Below are positions 30,064-39,598 of a stretch of 64,000 bases of DNA, one piece after another (position 1 is the stretch's first letter; the number at the start of each line of letters is the position of its first letter). A program made the position numbers and the translations under genes. The stretch spans positions 106,243-170,242 of the forward strand of contig CAJJDA010000010.1 in assembly GCA_905182855.1 (NCBI GenBank). The letters are read 5' to 3'. The DNA comes from a gamma proteobacterium HTCC2207 (lineage in GTDB: Bacteria > Pseudomonadota > Gammaproteobacteria > Pseudomonadales > Porticoccaceae). Under the pieces are notes generated by a model. That model searched no databases. It had not been told where the DNA came from and saw nothing but the letters and a program-made list of their open reading frames with translations.

Positions 30064-31413
30064 GTGGTTACATCTTTTGGGTTGAGTAAAAGTATGAGGT
30101 TAGCGATGAATCATGTTATTCGATGTATTTTGATAGGTGGTATTTCAGTGCTGGCAAGCTACGGCGCATCCTCTGATGAAATGGCGTTAAAAGACTTAGT
30201 GGTGGTGCGGGCAGATCGGCTGCTTGATGTTGTCACGGGCGAGTTTGTAGACCAACCATTGGTATTTATTGAAGGAGATAGGATTGTTAAAGTAGTCTCT
30301 GGTGCAGCGGCAGCGCGCTTAGATATTATCCCTAGTGACGCTAAAGTGGTAGAGCTCCAAGGACAGACCCTACTGCCTGGTCTAATGGATATGCATGTGC
30401 ATCTGTCTTCTGCGTCTAAAGACATCTCTTTTTTAGAAGCACGGTTGCAATCAGTACCACGCAGAACAGTTAATGCAGTTAAAAATGCAAAAGCAACGTT
30501 GTTGGCTGGATTTACTTCGGTGCGTAATGTTGGCGCCTCTGACTATACGGTGATCGCAGTGCGCGATGCGATCGATATCGGTGATGTTCCTGGGCCACGC
30601 ATTTGGGCTACAGGCCCATCGCTAGGTATCACCGGCGGCCATTGTGATGACAATTATTCGCCCCCAGAATTAAAACAAAAAAGCCAAGGCATTGCTGATG
30701 GCCCATGGGCCGTAAAAGCAAAGGTACGAGAAAATATAAAGTACGGCGCAAATGCCATTAAATTTTGTGCCACCGGCGGTGTGTTCTCTAGGGGCACTAA
30801 GGTTGGGGCGATTCAATACTCTCTAGAGGAGATGCAAGCGATTGTCGAGGAAAGCCACCGCAGGGACATGATCGTTGCAGCCCATGCACATGGTACCGAG
30901 GGTATTAAAACCGCAATAATTGCGGGAGTGGACAGCATAGAGCATGCCAGTATATTAGACGATGAAACTATTCTTCTGGCCAAAGAATACGGCACTTATT
31001 TGTCGATGGATATTTATAATACCGAATATACCTTCGCGTTTGGTAAAGCCAATGGCGTGCCCGAGGAAAACTTAAAGAAAGATGAAGCCATTGGCCAGGT
31101 TCAACGAGACAGTTTTACGGCCGCGGTTAAAGCGGGCGTGAACATGGTGTTTGGCAGCGACGCCGCTATTTATCCACATGGCGATAATGCTAAGCAATTT
31201 TCGCGGATGGTGACATATGGCATGACTGAGTTACAAGCTATTCAGGCTGCCACTGTTAATGCGGCTGCCATGATGAAGCGCAATGACATCGCGCAAATCA
31301 AAGCGGGATTTTTAGCCGACATTGTGGCGGTATCGGCTAATCCATTAGTGGATATTAGCGTGACTGAACGCGTAACTTTTGTGATGAAGGGCGGAGTGAT
31401 TTACAAACAATAA
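30064..31413 (+). CDS. Secreted/periplasmic amidohydrolase family protein (Xaa-Pro dipeptidase-like)
   Basis: LLPGLMDMHVHL (HxH), NAIKFCATGGV Lys region, AAHAHGTEGIKTAI, GVDSIEHAS, VFGSDAAIYPHGDN; N-terminal signal-like segment. Confidence 0.87.
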   Translation: MVTSFGLSKSMRLAMNHVIRCILIGGISVLASYGASSDEMALKDLVVVRADRLLDVVTGEFVDQPLVFIEGDRIVKVVSGAAAARLDIIPSDAKVVELQGQTLLPGLMDMHVHLSSASKDISFLEARLQSVPRRTVNAVKNAKATLLAGFTSVRNVGASDYTVIAVRDAIDIGDVPGPRIWATGPSLGITGGHCDDNYSPPELKQKSQGIADGPWAVKAKVRENIKYGANAIKFCATGGVFSRGTKVGAIQYSLEEMQAIVEESHRRDMIVAAHAHGTEGIKTAIIAGVDSIEHASILDDETILLAKEYGTYLSMDIYNTEYTFAFGKANGVPEENLKKDEAIGQVQRDSFTAAVKAGVNMVFGSDAAIYPHGDNAKQFSRMVTYGMTELQAIQAATVNAAAMMKRNDIAQIKAGFLADIVAVSANPLVDISVTERVTFVMKGGVIYKQ

Positions 31414-31513
31414 TTTGTTTCAGCCTAATATCCTTCCGATGTTTCTGCTCGACCTAAATCTCGGTAGAGCTTAACCTTTATAATTTTCCTGCCAGGTCTC
31501 AAGCATGACTTGC

Positions 31514-31610
31514 TTAGTCTCCAAATCAGCAGAGGCCGCGGGGGGAGGTTGCCGAGTCCTTATGATTGTTACTGTGCTTGCCTTGGTACAAACTAAGCCC
31601 ATTTCAAAAC
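31514..31610 (+). repeat. Dispersed intergenic repeat, copy R2
   Basis: TTAGTCTCCAAATCAGCAGAGGCCGCGGGGGGAGGTTGCCGAGTCCTTATGATTGTTACTGTGC...AACTAAGCCCATTTCAAAAC. Confidence 0.7.
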
Positions 31611-31735
31611 CTTACCTGCCCCATAACCCACCTGCGCAGCCCATCTAAGTTGCATAGCCATCGTTGGTCTGCGAAATTTAACCTTGACCATAGACCAAGC
31701 TAGTGAGAACCTAACATTAGAATTGCGAAATCATC

Positions 31736-32977
31736 ATGGGCCATATTATGACTGTCTCTAATACTTTTCGATTTATTGCGGCTACCCTCTGCCTGATCTT
31801 GTCGCTGCCGGCAATGGCTCAAGACCGGCCGTTTGCTCTCACGCATGCAAATCTATTCGATGGATCAAGAAATAAGATAATTAAAGACGTAACGGTGTTC
31901 GTAAGAGACGGATTGATAGAACGCATCATAACAGGTGAAGTAAATATTTCAGGCGACTACGAGGTTATCGACACAGAGGGAAACTACTTGATGCCGGGCA
32001 TGTTTGACGTGCATACCCACATCGATTCGGTTAATCGTGCCAGACAGGCTGTTGAGTCTGGCGTCACAACTGTTCGGAGTGCGAGTGTCACCTCATTTCA
32101 AGACGTAGCGTTACGTGAACTGGTTCGAGAGGGGAAAATTATCGGTCCTGAGTTCTTTGCTGCAGGCATTTATATTACACCAAATCTCGGCGACACTATT
32201 CTTTCAGACCCTAGGTTGGTGGCACTCTCTGATGGCGTTAATACGGATGACGAATTGCGGCTGCTGGTAAATGTTAATGTTGACCGTGGCGTTGACGTTA
32301 TCAAGACCCGTGGCACCCAACGTGCTGGCCTACCTGACACGGATCCACGACAGCAAGTTTACACTGAGCGTCAGCTGCGCGTAGTAGTAGAGGAGGCAAG
32401 CAAACACGGGTTACCCGTCTTAGTTCATGCGCACGGCGATGAAGGCGCTCGCGCCGCAGTGTTAGCCGGTGCAAGAAGCATTGAGCATGGCACCTATCTC
32501 AGCAACGAGACATTACGATTAATGAAAGCGCGAGGCACTTGGTTTGTGCCGACTTATGTGACGATGGATGCTATGAACGAACAACGTTATGGCTACGTGC
32601 TCCGCTTGCGGGGCAAGCATATGGTGCCGCAGCTGGAGCGAGCGATTCGGGAGGCGTATCGAATTGGCGTAAAAATCGCAACGGGCGCCGATCACTATTA
32701 CGAGGAGGATGCGATCAACAGAATATCGATCGAGGTACAGCGCTTTGTTGAATTCGGTATGAGTCATTTTGATGCTCTGAAAACGGCTACAGTGAATTCG
32801 GCTGAGTTACTTCAGATAGCGGATCGCACTGGCCGAATTAAAGAAGGCTTCGAGGCTGATATGATCCTGATACCGGGCAATCCCTTGACAAACATAGAAG
32901 CACTGCAAGACGTCTTGCTCGTGATGAGTAATGGTCGACTTGTTTTAAAACGCATACCATTCTCTGTGTCCGGTTGA
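31736..32977 (+). CDS. Secreted amidohydrolase family protein
   Basis: Signal peptide ...LPAMAQDRPFALTHANLFDGSRN; YLMPGMFDVHTHID, VLVHAHGDEGARAAVLAGARSIEHG, IATGADHYYEEDA. Confidence 0.87.
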   Translation: MGHIMTVSNTFRFIAATLCLILSLPAMAQDRPFALTHANLFDGSRNKIIKDVTVFVRDGLIERIITGEVNISGDYEVIDTEGNYLMPGMFDVHTHIDSVNRARQAVESGVTTVRSASVTSFQDVALRELVREGKIIGPEFFAAGIYITPNLGDTILSDPRLVALSDGVNTDDELRLLVNVNVDRGVDVIKTRGTQRAGLPDTDPRQQVYTERQLRVVVEEASKHGLPVLVHAHGDEGARAAVLAGARSIEHGTYLSNETLRLMKARGTWFVPTYVTMDAMNEQRYGYVLRLRGKHMVPQLERAIREAYRIGVKIATGADHYYEEDAINRISIEVQRFVEFGMSHFDALKTATVNSAELLQIADRTGRIKEGFEADMILIPGNPLTNIEALQDVLLVMSNGRLVLKRIPFSVSG

Positions 32978-33012
32978 GGCCTGCTTCCTGCCCCAGTTTG
33001 CCTCTGCTGACT

Positions 33013-33047
33013 TGATCTGAGATAGTAGATTGATTACTCAATAGGCT
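33013..33047 (+). repeat. 35-nt identical 5' leader repeat, copy 1 (upstream of HNH-like nuclease gene)
   Basis: TGATCTGAGATAGTAGATTGATTACTCAATAGGCT; also at 35462-35496. Confidence 0.85.
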
Positions 33048-33054
33048 CTGCTCT

Positions 33055-33600
33055 ATGAAATATATACTGATACTTGCGGCTTTGCTTAGCTATGGTACTT
33101 TAGCATCTGACTTTTATGACCATAAGGCATTAACTGAGAAAGGAGAAACATGGGCGCAGTTTGGGATTGGGTCTTTGATTACATCAGCTGTAGTTGCGGG
33201 TAGCTACAATCGCGCACAATTCTACTTCCAAAGCTACAAGCCAGACACCTCAATAGGCTTCTACACAAATCAAACGTGTTCCTCCATAAACATAGACCAC
33301 GTAGTTAGTCTAAAAGATGCGCATGACAGCGGTGCATCCTCTTGGAGTACTTACAAGAAACGAACCTTCGCCAACGACAAGGCTAACCATGTGCCTTCCT
33401 GTGGCCGTGTGAAAAGCTCTAAAGGCTCTGTCGGGCCAAAGGACTTTCTGCGCAGAAGCAATGACGGCAAGGGTCTGGAGTATAAGATTGTCAGGTTCTG
33501 TGAGTATGTTGAGAAGTACTATGCGGTGAAGTTGAAGTATGAGTTGTCTTTTGGGGCAAATAGCAAAGCAACTTTTCAAAGCTGTGATGTAGCTATTTAG
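33055..33600 (+). CDS. Secreted HNH/DUF1524-like endonuclease
   Basis: Signal peptide MKYILILAALLSYGTLASDF; IDHVVSLKDAHDSGASSW...FANDKANHVPSCGRVKSSKGSVGPKDFLRRSNDG matches the DH...ND..N/H pattern of GmrSD/DUF1524-type HNH nucleases. Confidence 0.7.
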   Translation: MKYILILAALLSYGTLASDFYDHKALTEKGETWAQFGIGSLITSAVVAGSYNRAQFYFQSYKPDTSIGFYTNQTCSSINIDHVVSLKDAHDSGASSWSTYKKRTFANDKANHVPSCGRVKSSKGSVGPKDFLRRSNDGKGLEYKIVRFCEYVEKYYAVKLKYELSFGANSKATFQSCDVAI

Positions 33601-33655
33601 GGGGCGGGGGAGTCTGCTGAGTCCTTGTTATTGTACCTGGGGAGATACTTTAGAG
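33601..33655 (+). repeat. Dispersed intergenic repeat, copy R3
   Basis: GGGGCGGGGGAGTCTGCTGAGTCCTTGTTATTGTACCTGGGGAGATACTTTAGAG. Confidence 0.65.
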
Positions 33656-33953
33656 AGCCACTATTACCTTTGCATGGATACATGGGCGTGGTCGAATATA
33701 TAGTTATTTGTGTCGCCGTATTTAGGAAGCTCCCATTTATGGCCTCAAACTCTACAGACTCGATATTTACGGAAGTGCTTTCCACTTACCGCTATTGATC
33801 TGCATGATGCGCAGACAGATTGTTGTAATCTTCTCAAAATCCATAAAAGATGCGGCATAGATTGTTTGCAGAGGGGAGCTGGTAAATAAAGTATTTTATA
33901 CACTACTATTTTTGGTACTATCAAAGGCCAATTTCGAGTAAAACAATAAACTG

Positions 33954-35324
33954 ATGATTTGTACCTCTGAATTTACTTTTATCCATCTCCATAAGACTGG
34001 TGGTCAGTCCATAAGCAATGCACTTTTACAGACTATTCCAGACGCGCGAGAGATCGGCTATCACCTTCCTTTAAAATACTTACCTAGTGACGCGACATCG
34101 CTGCCCGTTATTGGCGTCCTACGCAACCCATGGGATTGGTATGTCTCTTGGTACGCATTCAACAACCTGCATGGCGTAAAAAATCCTCTATTCAGCATTG
34201 TGTCGCGCGGAAAACAGGTTGGCTTCAATGACACAATCAAGAACCTCGTGGAATATACAGAGCAAACTCACTACAACGAAATCATGAAAGTTGCTCATAG
34301 ATCTTTGTTGCCTGACGACTTTGAAAACGATGGCGGTTCGGGGTTCAAAAAAAGCTGCTTAGATGAATTTTACTCCGCTTCAGATGGCTACTACAGCATG
34401 CTTGCTAATCGCATGTTTGGAGAAGACTTTAAAGGGGTACACCTCATCCAGTTTGAGAATCTTGAAAGTGAATTTATAAGTACTCTTAAGCAGCTTGGGA
34501 TAAAGCAGGTTACAGCGGTAGAGAATATATTAATCAACGAACCCAAGAAAAACAAATCTGCACGCGGACATTACTCTCAGTATTATAATGAAGATCTTAT
34601 TGAACTTATCAGCAGCAAAGAGCGACGTATTATTGAAGAGTTTGGATATGAGTTTGAGTCAAAAAAAGATTCGATACCGATTCGCCATCTTGAACCTGGC
34701 GAACGCGTAAGAAAGGTTGGAGGAACAGGAGGCAACTTTCTCAAATTGGGCAACGTGCGAGACATTGAGCCACTCAGGGAAAAAGTTTCCTGCCTTTCCG
34801 AACATGATTGGTCAAAGTCAGACAGACACACCCAATTTGACATCCATAAGGAAACGCAAAGCGTTCAGTTACTGGCAGATGACATGTCTCATACTTATCC
34901 TGTACCAACCGATTTCTACGATGATTTTGCTGATTTGATCAATCCCATTCTTCAGCAGCTATCTTCTCATTTTGGTGATAATGGTACTTTCATCAGGGTT
35001 CTGCTGGCCCGATTGAAAGGCAAGTCAGAGATTAAGCCACATGTTGATAAGGGCTACTCGCTGATCAACTGCAATAGATTGCATATTCCTTTAATTTCAA
35101 ATGTGGACGTAACCTTTTTTGTCGGGGGAGAATCTCGAAAAATGGGTGAGGGCGAAATTTGGGAAATCAACAATGCTAACGTTCATGCAGTAACAAATAA
35201 GTCTGACTTGGCGCGGGTACACCTTATTGTCGATTGGACGCCTACTGAAACGCTACTCAAAGAAAAAAAAGCCTTCAGGATGGATGTCTCGCGGCTTTAT
35301 CAAGCTGAGATGCGTGTAAGTTAG
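33954..35324 (+). CDS. Sulfotransferase domain fused to C-terminal aspartyl/asparaginyl beta-hydroxylase-like dioxygenase domain
   Basis: N-term FTFIHLHKTGGQSISNALLQTIPDAREIG (PAPS-binding type) and VLRNPWDWYVSWYAFNN; C-term LLARLKGKSEIKPHVDKGYSLINCNRLHIPLISN...WEINNANVHAVTNKSDLARVHLIVDWTP. Confidence 0.78.
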   Translation: MICTSEFTFIHLHKTGGQSISNALLQTIPDAREIGYHLPLKYLPSDATSLPVIGVLRNPWDWYVSWYAFNNLHGVKNPLFSIVSRGKQVGFNDTIKNLVEYTEQTHYNEIMKVAHRSLLPDDFENDGGSGFKKSCLDEFYSASDGYYSMLANRMFGEDFKGVHLIQFENLESEFISTLKQLGIKQVTAVENILINEPKKNKSARGHYSQYYNEDLIELISSKERRIIEEFGYEFESKKDSIPIRHLEPGERVRKVGGTGGNFLKLGNVRDIEPLREKVSCLSEHDWSKSDRHTQFDIHKETQSVQLLADDMSHTYPVPTDFYDDFADLINPILQQLSSHFGDNGTFIRVLLARLKGKSEIKPHVDKGYSLINCNRLHIPLISNVDVTFFVGGESRKMGEGEIWEINNANVHAVTNKSDLARVHLIVDWTPTETLLKEKKAFRMDVSRLYQAEMRVS

Positions 35325-35415
35325 TCTTCAGATCAGCAGGCCACGGGGGAGTCTGCTGCGTCCGTGTGATTGTTACTATATCTGGGTAGATACAAAGTAG
35401 ACCCATTTCAAAACT
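35321..35415 (+). repeat. Dispersed intergenic repeat, copy R4
   Basis: TTAGTCTTCAGATCAGCAGGCCACGGGGGAGTCTGCTGCGTCCGTGTGATTGTTACTATATCTGGGTAGATACAAAGTAGACCCATTTCAAAAC. Confidence 0.7.
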
Positions 35416-35461
35416 CAAAGAAGCCTTCCTAGCCACGCCCCATCGTTTGCCTCTTCCGACA

Positions 35462-35496
35462 TGATCTGAGATAGTAGATTGATTACTCAATAGGCT
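35462..35496 (+). repeat. 35-nt identical 5' leader repeat, copy 2 (upstream of Sel1 remnant)
   Basis: TGATCTGAGATAGTAGATTGATTACTCAATAGGCT. Confidence 0.85.
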
Positions 35497-35503
35497 TCTC
35501 ACC

Positions 35504-35765
35504 ATGAAATACATTCTGCTACTTACTGCGCTACTTAGTTATTGTTCTTTTTCATCTGACTTTGATGAGATGATGGAGCTGGCTGGCTAAACAAAAACAC
35601 ATAATTGCTCAGTACAACATAGGTGTTATGTATAACAGAGGAATCGGTATGCCAAAGGATGATGCCGAGACTGCTAGGTGTTACAGGAAGGCTGCTGACT
35701 ACTTAGAAGTTGATGCGGTAATTAGACCGCGCCAAGACTCGGGACCTGATGATCAAGGCGTTTAA
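35504..35765 (+). pseudogene. Degraded secreted Sel1-repeat protein gene
   Basis: MKYILLLTALLSYCSFSSDFDEMMELAG* then in another frame IIAQYNIGVMYNRGIGMPKDDAETARCYRKAADYLEVDAV, a Sel1 repeat consensus. Confidence 0.65.
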
Positions 35766-35896
35766 TAGACGACTTAGCTAAAATTTAGGGCCAAAAGTGA
35801 GGTAATGCAATGAGCGTAACTAATGCACAGGCCATGGACTTTAAAAACTCTTGTTAGGTGGCCAAACTCACTGTACCACTACAATTGGCGATGGTT

Positions 35897-37270
35897 CTAT
35901 TTATCGGTCTGCGCTTTTCTTTGGTGGAGCTCCATACCAATTGCTGTCCAGTTAGCAAAACCTTTCCAATAGTTGGGGTCCTTAGTGTCTGTTCGTGGCG
36001 TATCGTTTGAGATGATAGGTAATTTTAAGTAATCACCATATTTGTTTGAATTACCGAGCAGGTGCATTTCCAAAAACGCGGTTATAAAGTGTTGATTAAT
36101 GTTGTTTAGACGCCGATTATCCCAAGCAGGCTCCTGATAATGGGCGTACTCACGAGGATAGAGCGCTGCGAGAGGCGGAGCAGGATTAGTCGCAACCTCA
36201 TGTATGGCTCCTTGATAGACCAATAGATAACGTTCGGCATTTATCGCATGGTCAAATAACCACTGTGCGGCCGCAAAGCCGGTTGTTTGGTCCTGAGATC
36301 CGACGATAAAAAGACTAGGTACTATCAGATTTTTTATGCCTTCTTCGCTCCAGTATCCGGCAGGGGCGTATGGCGCGAATGCCACTATCGCCTTGATACG
36401 AGTGTCGAGCATCGCTTCGAATCTAGGGTCTCCCTCCTGCAGACTAGCGAGATGGCGACCGGGGACCACGCCTGAATAGTCTACCGCGGCTTGGCTTGCA
36501 CCAACGCCTGCCGCGCTCAATGTTCCATAGGTTCCCATAGAGTATCCGACTACGGCAGTGAGCTCTGCGTTGACCATACCTTGAAGAAATGAATCCGATT
36601 CTTCGCTCATGTTTGCTAGGCTGCTAATGACAAAGTTTATATCTCGAGGTCTGTGCACTAGGGTGCTACTGACCGATGCCGCATCGGCATGGGTGGATTC
36701 GGTGTGGTCGATGGCGGCCACCACATAGCCTTTCGAGGCTAGATTCTCTGCTAGCCAGGTCATCATAACCCTTGATCCGGAGTAGCCATGAGAGATTATG
36801 ACTAGGGGTAATGATTGACTGTTGGCATCTGGCACTGCGTTACGAGCTGCCCGCCCGCCAAAGTGGAACGGTAGATTAGGCCGATCGGGATTGCCCACGC
36901 CGTGACCAAGGACATCACTATAGGTGGTGATTTGGGTTTCGCCCGCTCGTAGTATCGCGGGATACCAGACTTCGACGGTCAGTTGGCGGTCATAGCGTGG
37001 GTTGGGCTGCTCCTCGCTATAGCTAAGAATGTCCAGTTGATTGAGGTTAACCAATTGCAGGGTGCGAACACCAACCTTAAGCTCGCCACGGGCTGCTAAC
37101 GCTGGTGCGTCTCCACGCGGATCACCATAAAAGAAGTCAGTTTCCTTAAGACTGTCACAGCCATGCTCAGTGTGGTCGCTGTCCGTTATATGGGGCGAGC
37201 CGCATTCATGAACGGCATGACTATTGAGTGACAGAAGTACAGTTATAAGTAATACAGCCGGTTTGCGCAC
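35897..37270 (-). CDS. Secreted alpha/beta hydrolase (dienelactone hydrolase / PAF-acetylhydrolase-like)
   Basis: Signal peptide; HGYSGSRVMMTWLAENLASKGYVVAAIDHTES; nucleophile elbow VVGYSMGTYGTLSAAG; HEVATNPAPP. Confidence 0.8.
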   Translation of the reverse strand: MRKPAVLLITVLLSLNSHAVHECGSPHITDSDHTEHGCDSLKETDFFYGDPRGDAPALAARGELKVGVRTLQLVNLNQLDILSYSEEQPNPRYDRQLTVEVWYPAILRAGETQITTYSDVLGHGVGNPDRPNLPFHFGGRAARNAVPDANSQSLPLVIISHGYSGSRVMMTWLAENLASKGYVVAAIDHTESTHADAASVSSTLVHRPRDINFVISSLANMSEESDSFLQGMVNAELTAVVGYSMGTYGTLSAAGVGASQAAVDYSGVVPGRHLASLQEGDPRFEAMLDTRIKAIVAFAPYAPAGYWSEEGIKNLIVPSLFIVGSQDQTTGFAAAQWLFDHAINAERYLLVYQGAIHEVATNPAPPLAALYPREYAHYQEPAWDNRRLNNINQHFITAFLEMHLLGNSNKYGDYLKLPIISNDTPRTDTKDPNYWKGFANWTAIGMELHQRKAQTDK

Positions 37271-37344
37271 GCTTAATCCTTAGAAGAGGTTACCTTGTGT
37301 AAGGTCTAGAATACCACCCGTGATGGAGGCTGACACGCGTTCAA

Positions 37345-38316
37345 TTAGAGGGTGGCTTTCTCTACGTGCTCTGCGGCCTGATTGAGATAGAAGTGTTTTC
37401 GCTGCTCATAGTCCAAAGGCTTATCTTTGCGGTGTTGGAATGGCGCAATAATTTGGCCGATATAGTCTTTGGGGTAATCTGGATTCAGGACCCCAATAAC
37501 ACCAACTTCTTTGTTTTGGGGTAAAAAGAAAGAGCCAAACACTAAATCCCAAATAATTAAAATGTTACCAAAGTTTTTGTCGGACTGATCAATCACTTTA
37601 GAATGATGCCAGCGGTGTAATTCTGTCATTGAAAACACATAGTTCAGCAGACCAATTTTGGTTCGGATGTTGGCATGTTGAAAAAACCCATGAACTGAAT
37701 TGGTAACTAAATATAACATCAAGACTGTTTCAGAAGGGTTGAGTAATATAAAGGGAATTAGTTCAGGTATCTGTAAATATAGTCGCTCTACAGGGTGGAA
37801 GCGGCCAGCGTTTAACCAATATAGCCGATTAGGACTATGGTGTACCGCATGAAACCGCCAGAGCCACTGTACGTTGTGCGATAGACGATGAAACCAATAA
37901 CGACCAAATTCGCATAGCACCAACATAAGCACCAACTGGCAAACAAGGTTCCAATGGTGTGGCCATATATGGTCACTGCCATAGCGCGCACCTAAAAAGC
38001 CAACCACAGGCATTAGGATAAACATATAAAGTGGTTTGACAAATTTTGTCATCATCGCTGTAACCGCAAGGTGGATAGTATCAGTCGTTAGATCACTATC
38101 GGTTTTGTTCCACGCATTGCGATAGGGCAGAATGAACTCCCAGATCCAGATCCAAAGCCCCGCAGCGATAGTCGCAATCACGGCTGAGGTCTCGGGTGTA
38201 TAGCTGTGACTTTGATTAAGCCAATAAGCGAGAGCTACGGCTCCAATTAAAGTCATCGGAAAAAGAATTGCCGCTAACATCGATTTCAAAAGTGCTGACC
38301 TGTCTAAGTAAATCAC
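37345..38316 (-). CDS. Sterol desaturase / fatty acid hydroxylase family membrane protein
   Basis: Histidine boxes HRLSHNVQWLWRFHAVHHSP and TELHRWHHSK. Confidence 0.88.
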   Translation of the reverse strand: MIYLDRSALLKSMLAAILFPMTLIGAVALAYWLNQSHSYTPETSAVIATIAAGLWIWIWEFILPYRNAWNKTDSDLTTDTIHLAVTAMMTKFVKPLYMFILMPVVGFLGARYGSDHIWPHHWNLVCQLVLMLVLCEFGRYWFHRLSHNVQWLWRFHAVHHSPNRLYWLNAGRFHPVERLYLQIPELIPFILLNPSETVLMLYLVTNSVHGFFQHANIRTKIGLLNYVFSMTELHRWHHSKVIDQSDKNFGNILIIWDLVFGSFFLPQNKEVGVIGVLNPDYPKDYIGQIIAPFQHRKDKPLDYEQRKHFYLNQAAEHVEKATL

Positions 38317-38609
38317 TTGACCCTAGGGGCTATTAGGGGCGTAGTCAATAATTAGCCTAAGTTAGTGGCAATATTTAATAACAGTCTTTCTAGGAACTGC
38401 ATTGAAGATGAGTATCCATTCGTGCTGTAAGCATTAAAAGTGCCGTGTCATTCCAACACGAGTGATAAATTACTAACCCCAATGCAAGTATGTTTTCTCT
38501 AATGGAGTTGAGTCAATAAATCTGGCCGTATGTTAGGGGCAGATATTGTCAGAACAGATGGCGCTAAATCAGCTTGTTGACACCCCAACTGGCACGGGGT
38601 GATGCCGAC

Positions 38610-39290
38610 CTAACCTAGATGGCCAACTTTTACATAGATGAGAGCACCCTCGTCTTGAGTGTATGGTGTGTGCTCGCTGAGATGCGGATTTCGCAGCCAT
38701 GATCCTTGGGGATAGCTTCCCTGTTCATCGTAAAATGTTCCTTGGAGTACCAAGATCTCTTCTCCGTTCCAGTGCTGGTGACGGGTGAACTGGGTATTTG
38801 GCGCCCACTTGACCAGAGCTACCTGTTCCCCTGCAAACTTATGTAAGGGCATAACACTCAGGCCTTCGACCATCCCAGGAAGCCATTGTTCGCTCTGGGT
38901 ATTAATTTGTATCTGTTCGTTGTCCTCTTCGGCGAATTGGTGCAGCTTGACAAAAATAGTTGCGCCTTCGGTGCCGATGATAGGTGTATGCGAGGTTCCC
39001 ACAGGGTTGCGGACATAGGTGCCTGTGGGATAACTGCCATGTTCATCGGCAAAGGTGCCTTTGAGGACTAAATATTCCTCACCACCATCATGGCTATGTG
39101 ACGAAAATGCGCTATTAGGCTGGTAACGCACAATGGAGGTTGCGCGCGCTACTTCGCCGCCGACACGATCAAGCATCATTCGTTCTACGCCAGGCATTGG
39201 CGATGTTAACCATTGGTACTCTTCGGGTCTTATTACGACTGATTCATCAAAGACGGCGTTATAACGCGTATTTTGCCTGAGGATATCCAT
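38610..39290 (-). CDS. Double cupin-domain protein (ChrR-like)
   Basis: Two tandem repeats: FSSHSHDGGEEYLVLKGTFADEHGSYPTGTYVRNPVGTSHTP and FTRHQHWNGEEILVLQGTFYDEQGSYPQGSWLRNPHLSEHTP. Confidence 0.85.
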   Translation of the reverse strand: MDILRQNTRYNAVFDESVVIRPEEYQWLTSPMPGVERMMLDRVGGEVARATSIVRYQPNSAFSSHSHDGGEEYLVLKGTFADEHGSYPTGTYVRNPVGTSHTPIIGTEGATIFVKLHQFAEEDNEQIQINTQSEQWLPGMVEGLSVMPLHKFAGEQVALVKWAPNTQFTRHQHWNGEEILVLQGTFYDEQGSYPQGSWLRNPHLSEHTPYTQDEGALIYVKVGHLG

Positions 39291-39598
39291 AGAGACAGGT
39301 CCTGCGTATTAGGTGTTGCTCATAGCATAGCCTGCAGTGATCAAAATTCAAGCCTGAGGGACACAAAAGTGATGTTTACGTGACTGTTTTTCCTCACTAG
39401 AGGGTCTCTCAGGTCAATAGTCTGAATGTAATAGGGAGCTAATGAACTACTTTCAAAGGAAATCAGTTATTTTTACCAACGATATTGGGTTCGGCACGCC
39501 TATTCGGCTATCATTGTGGTAGCTTTAACCGGCCCTGAGGTCAGATACATTGGTGCTTTTCGGGGCGGAATTTTGTTATAAACCTAGGGATTACATAT

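Noticed and set aside
26721-35503. Integron gene-cassette array explanation for the R repeats
   Set aside because: No intI-like gene and no recognisable GTTRRRY/RYYYAAC core pair in the repeats; kept only as an open question under the repeat finding.
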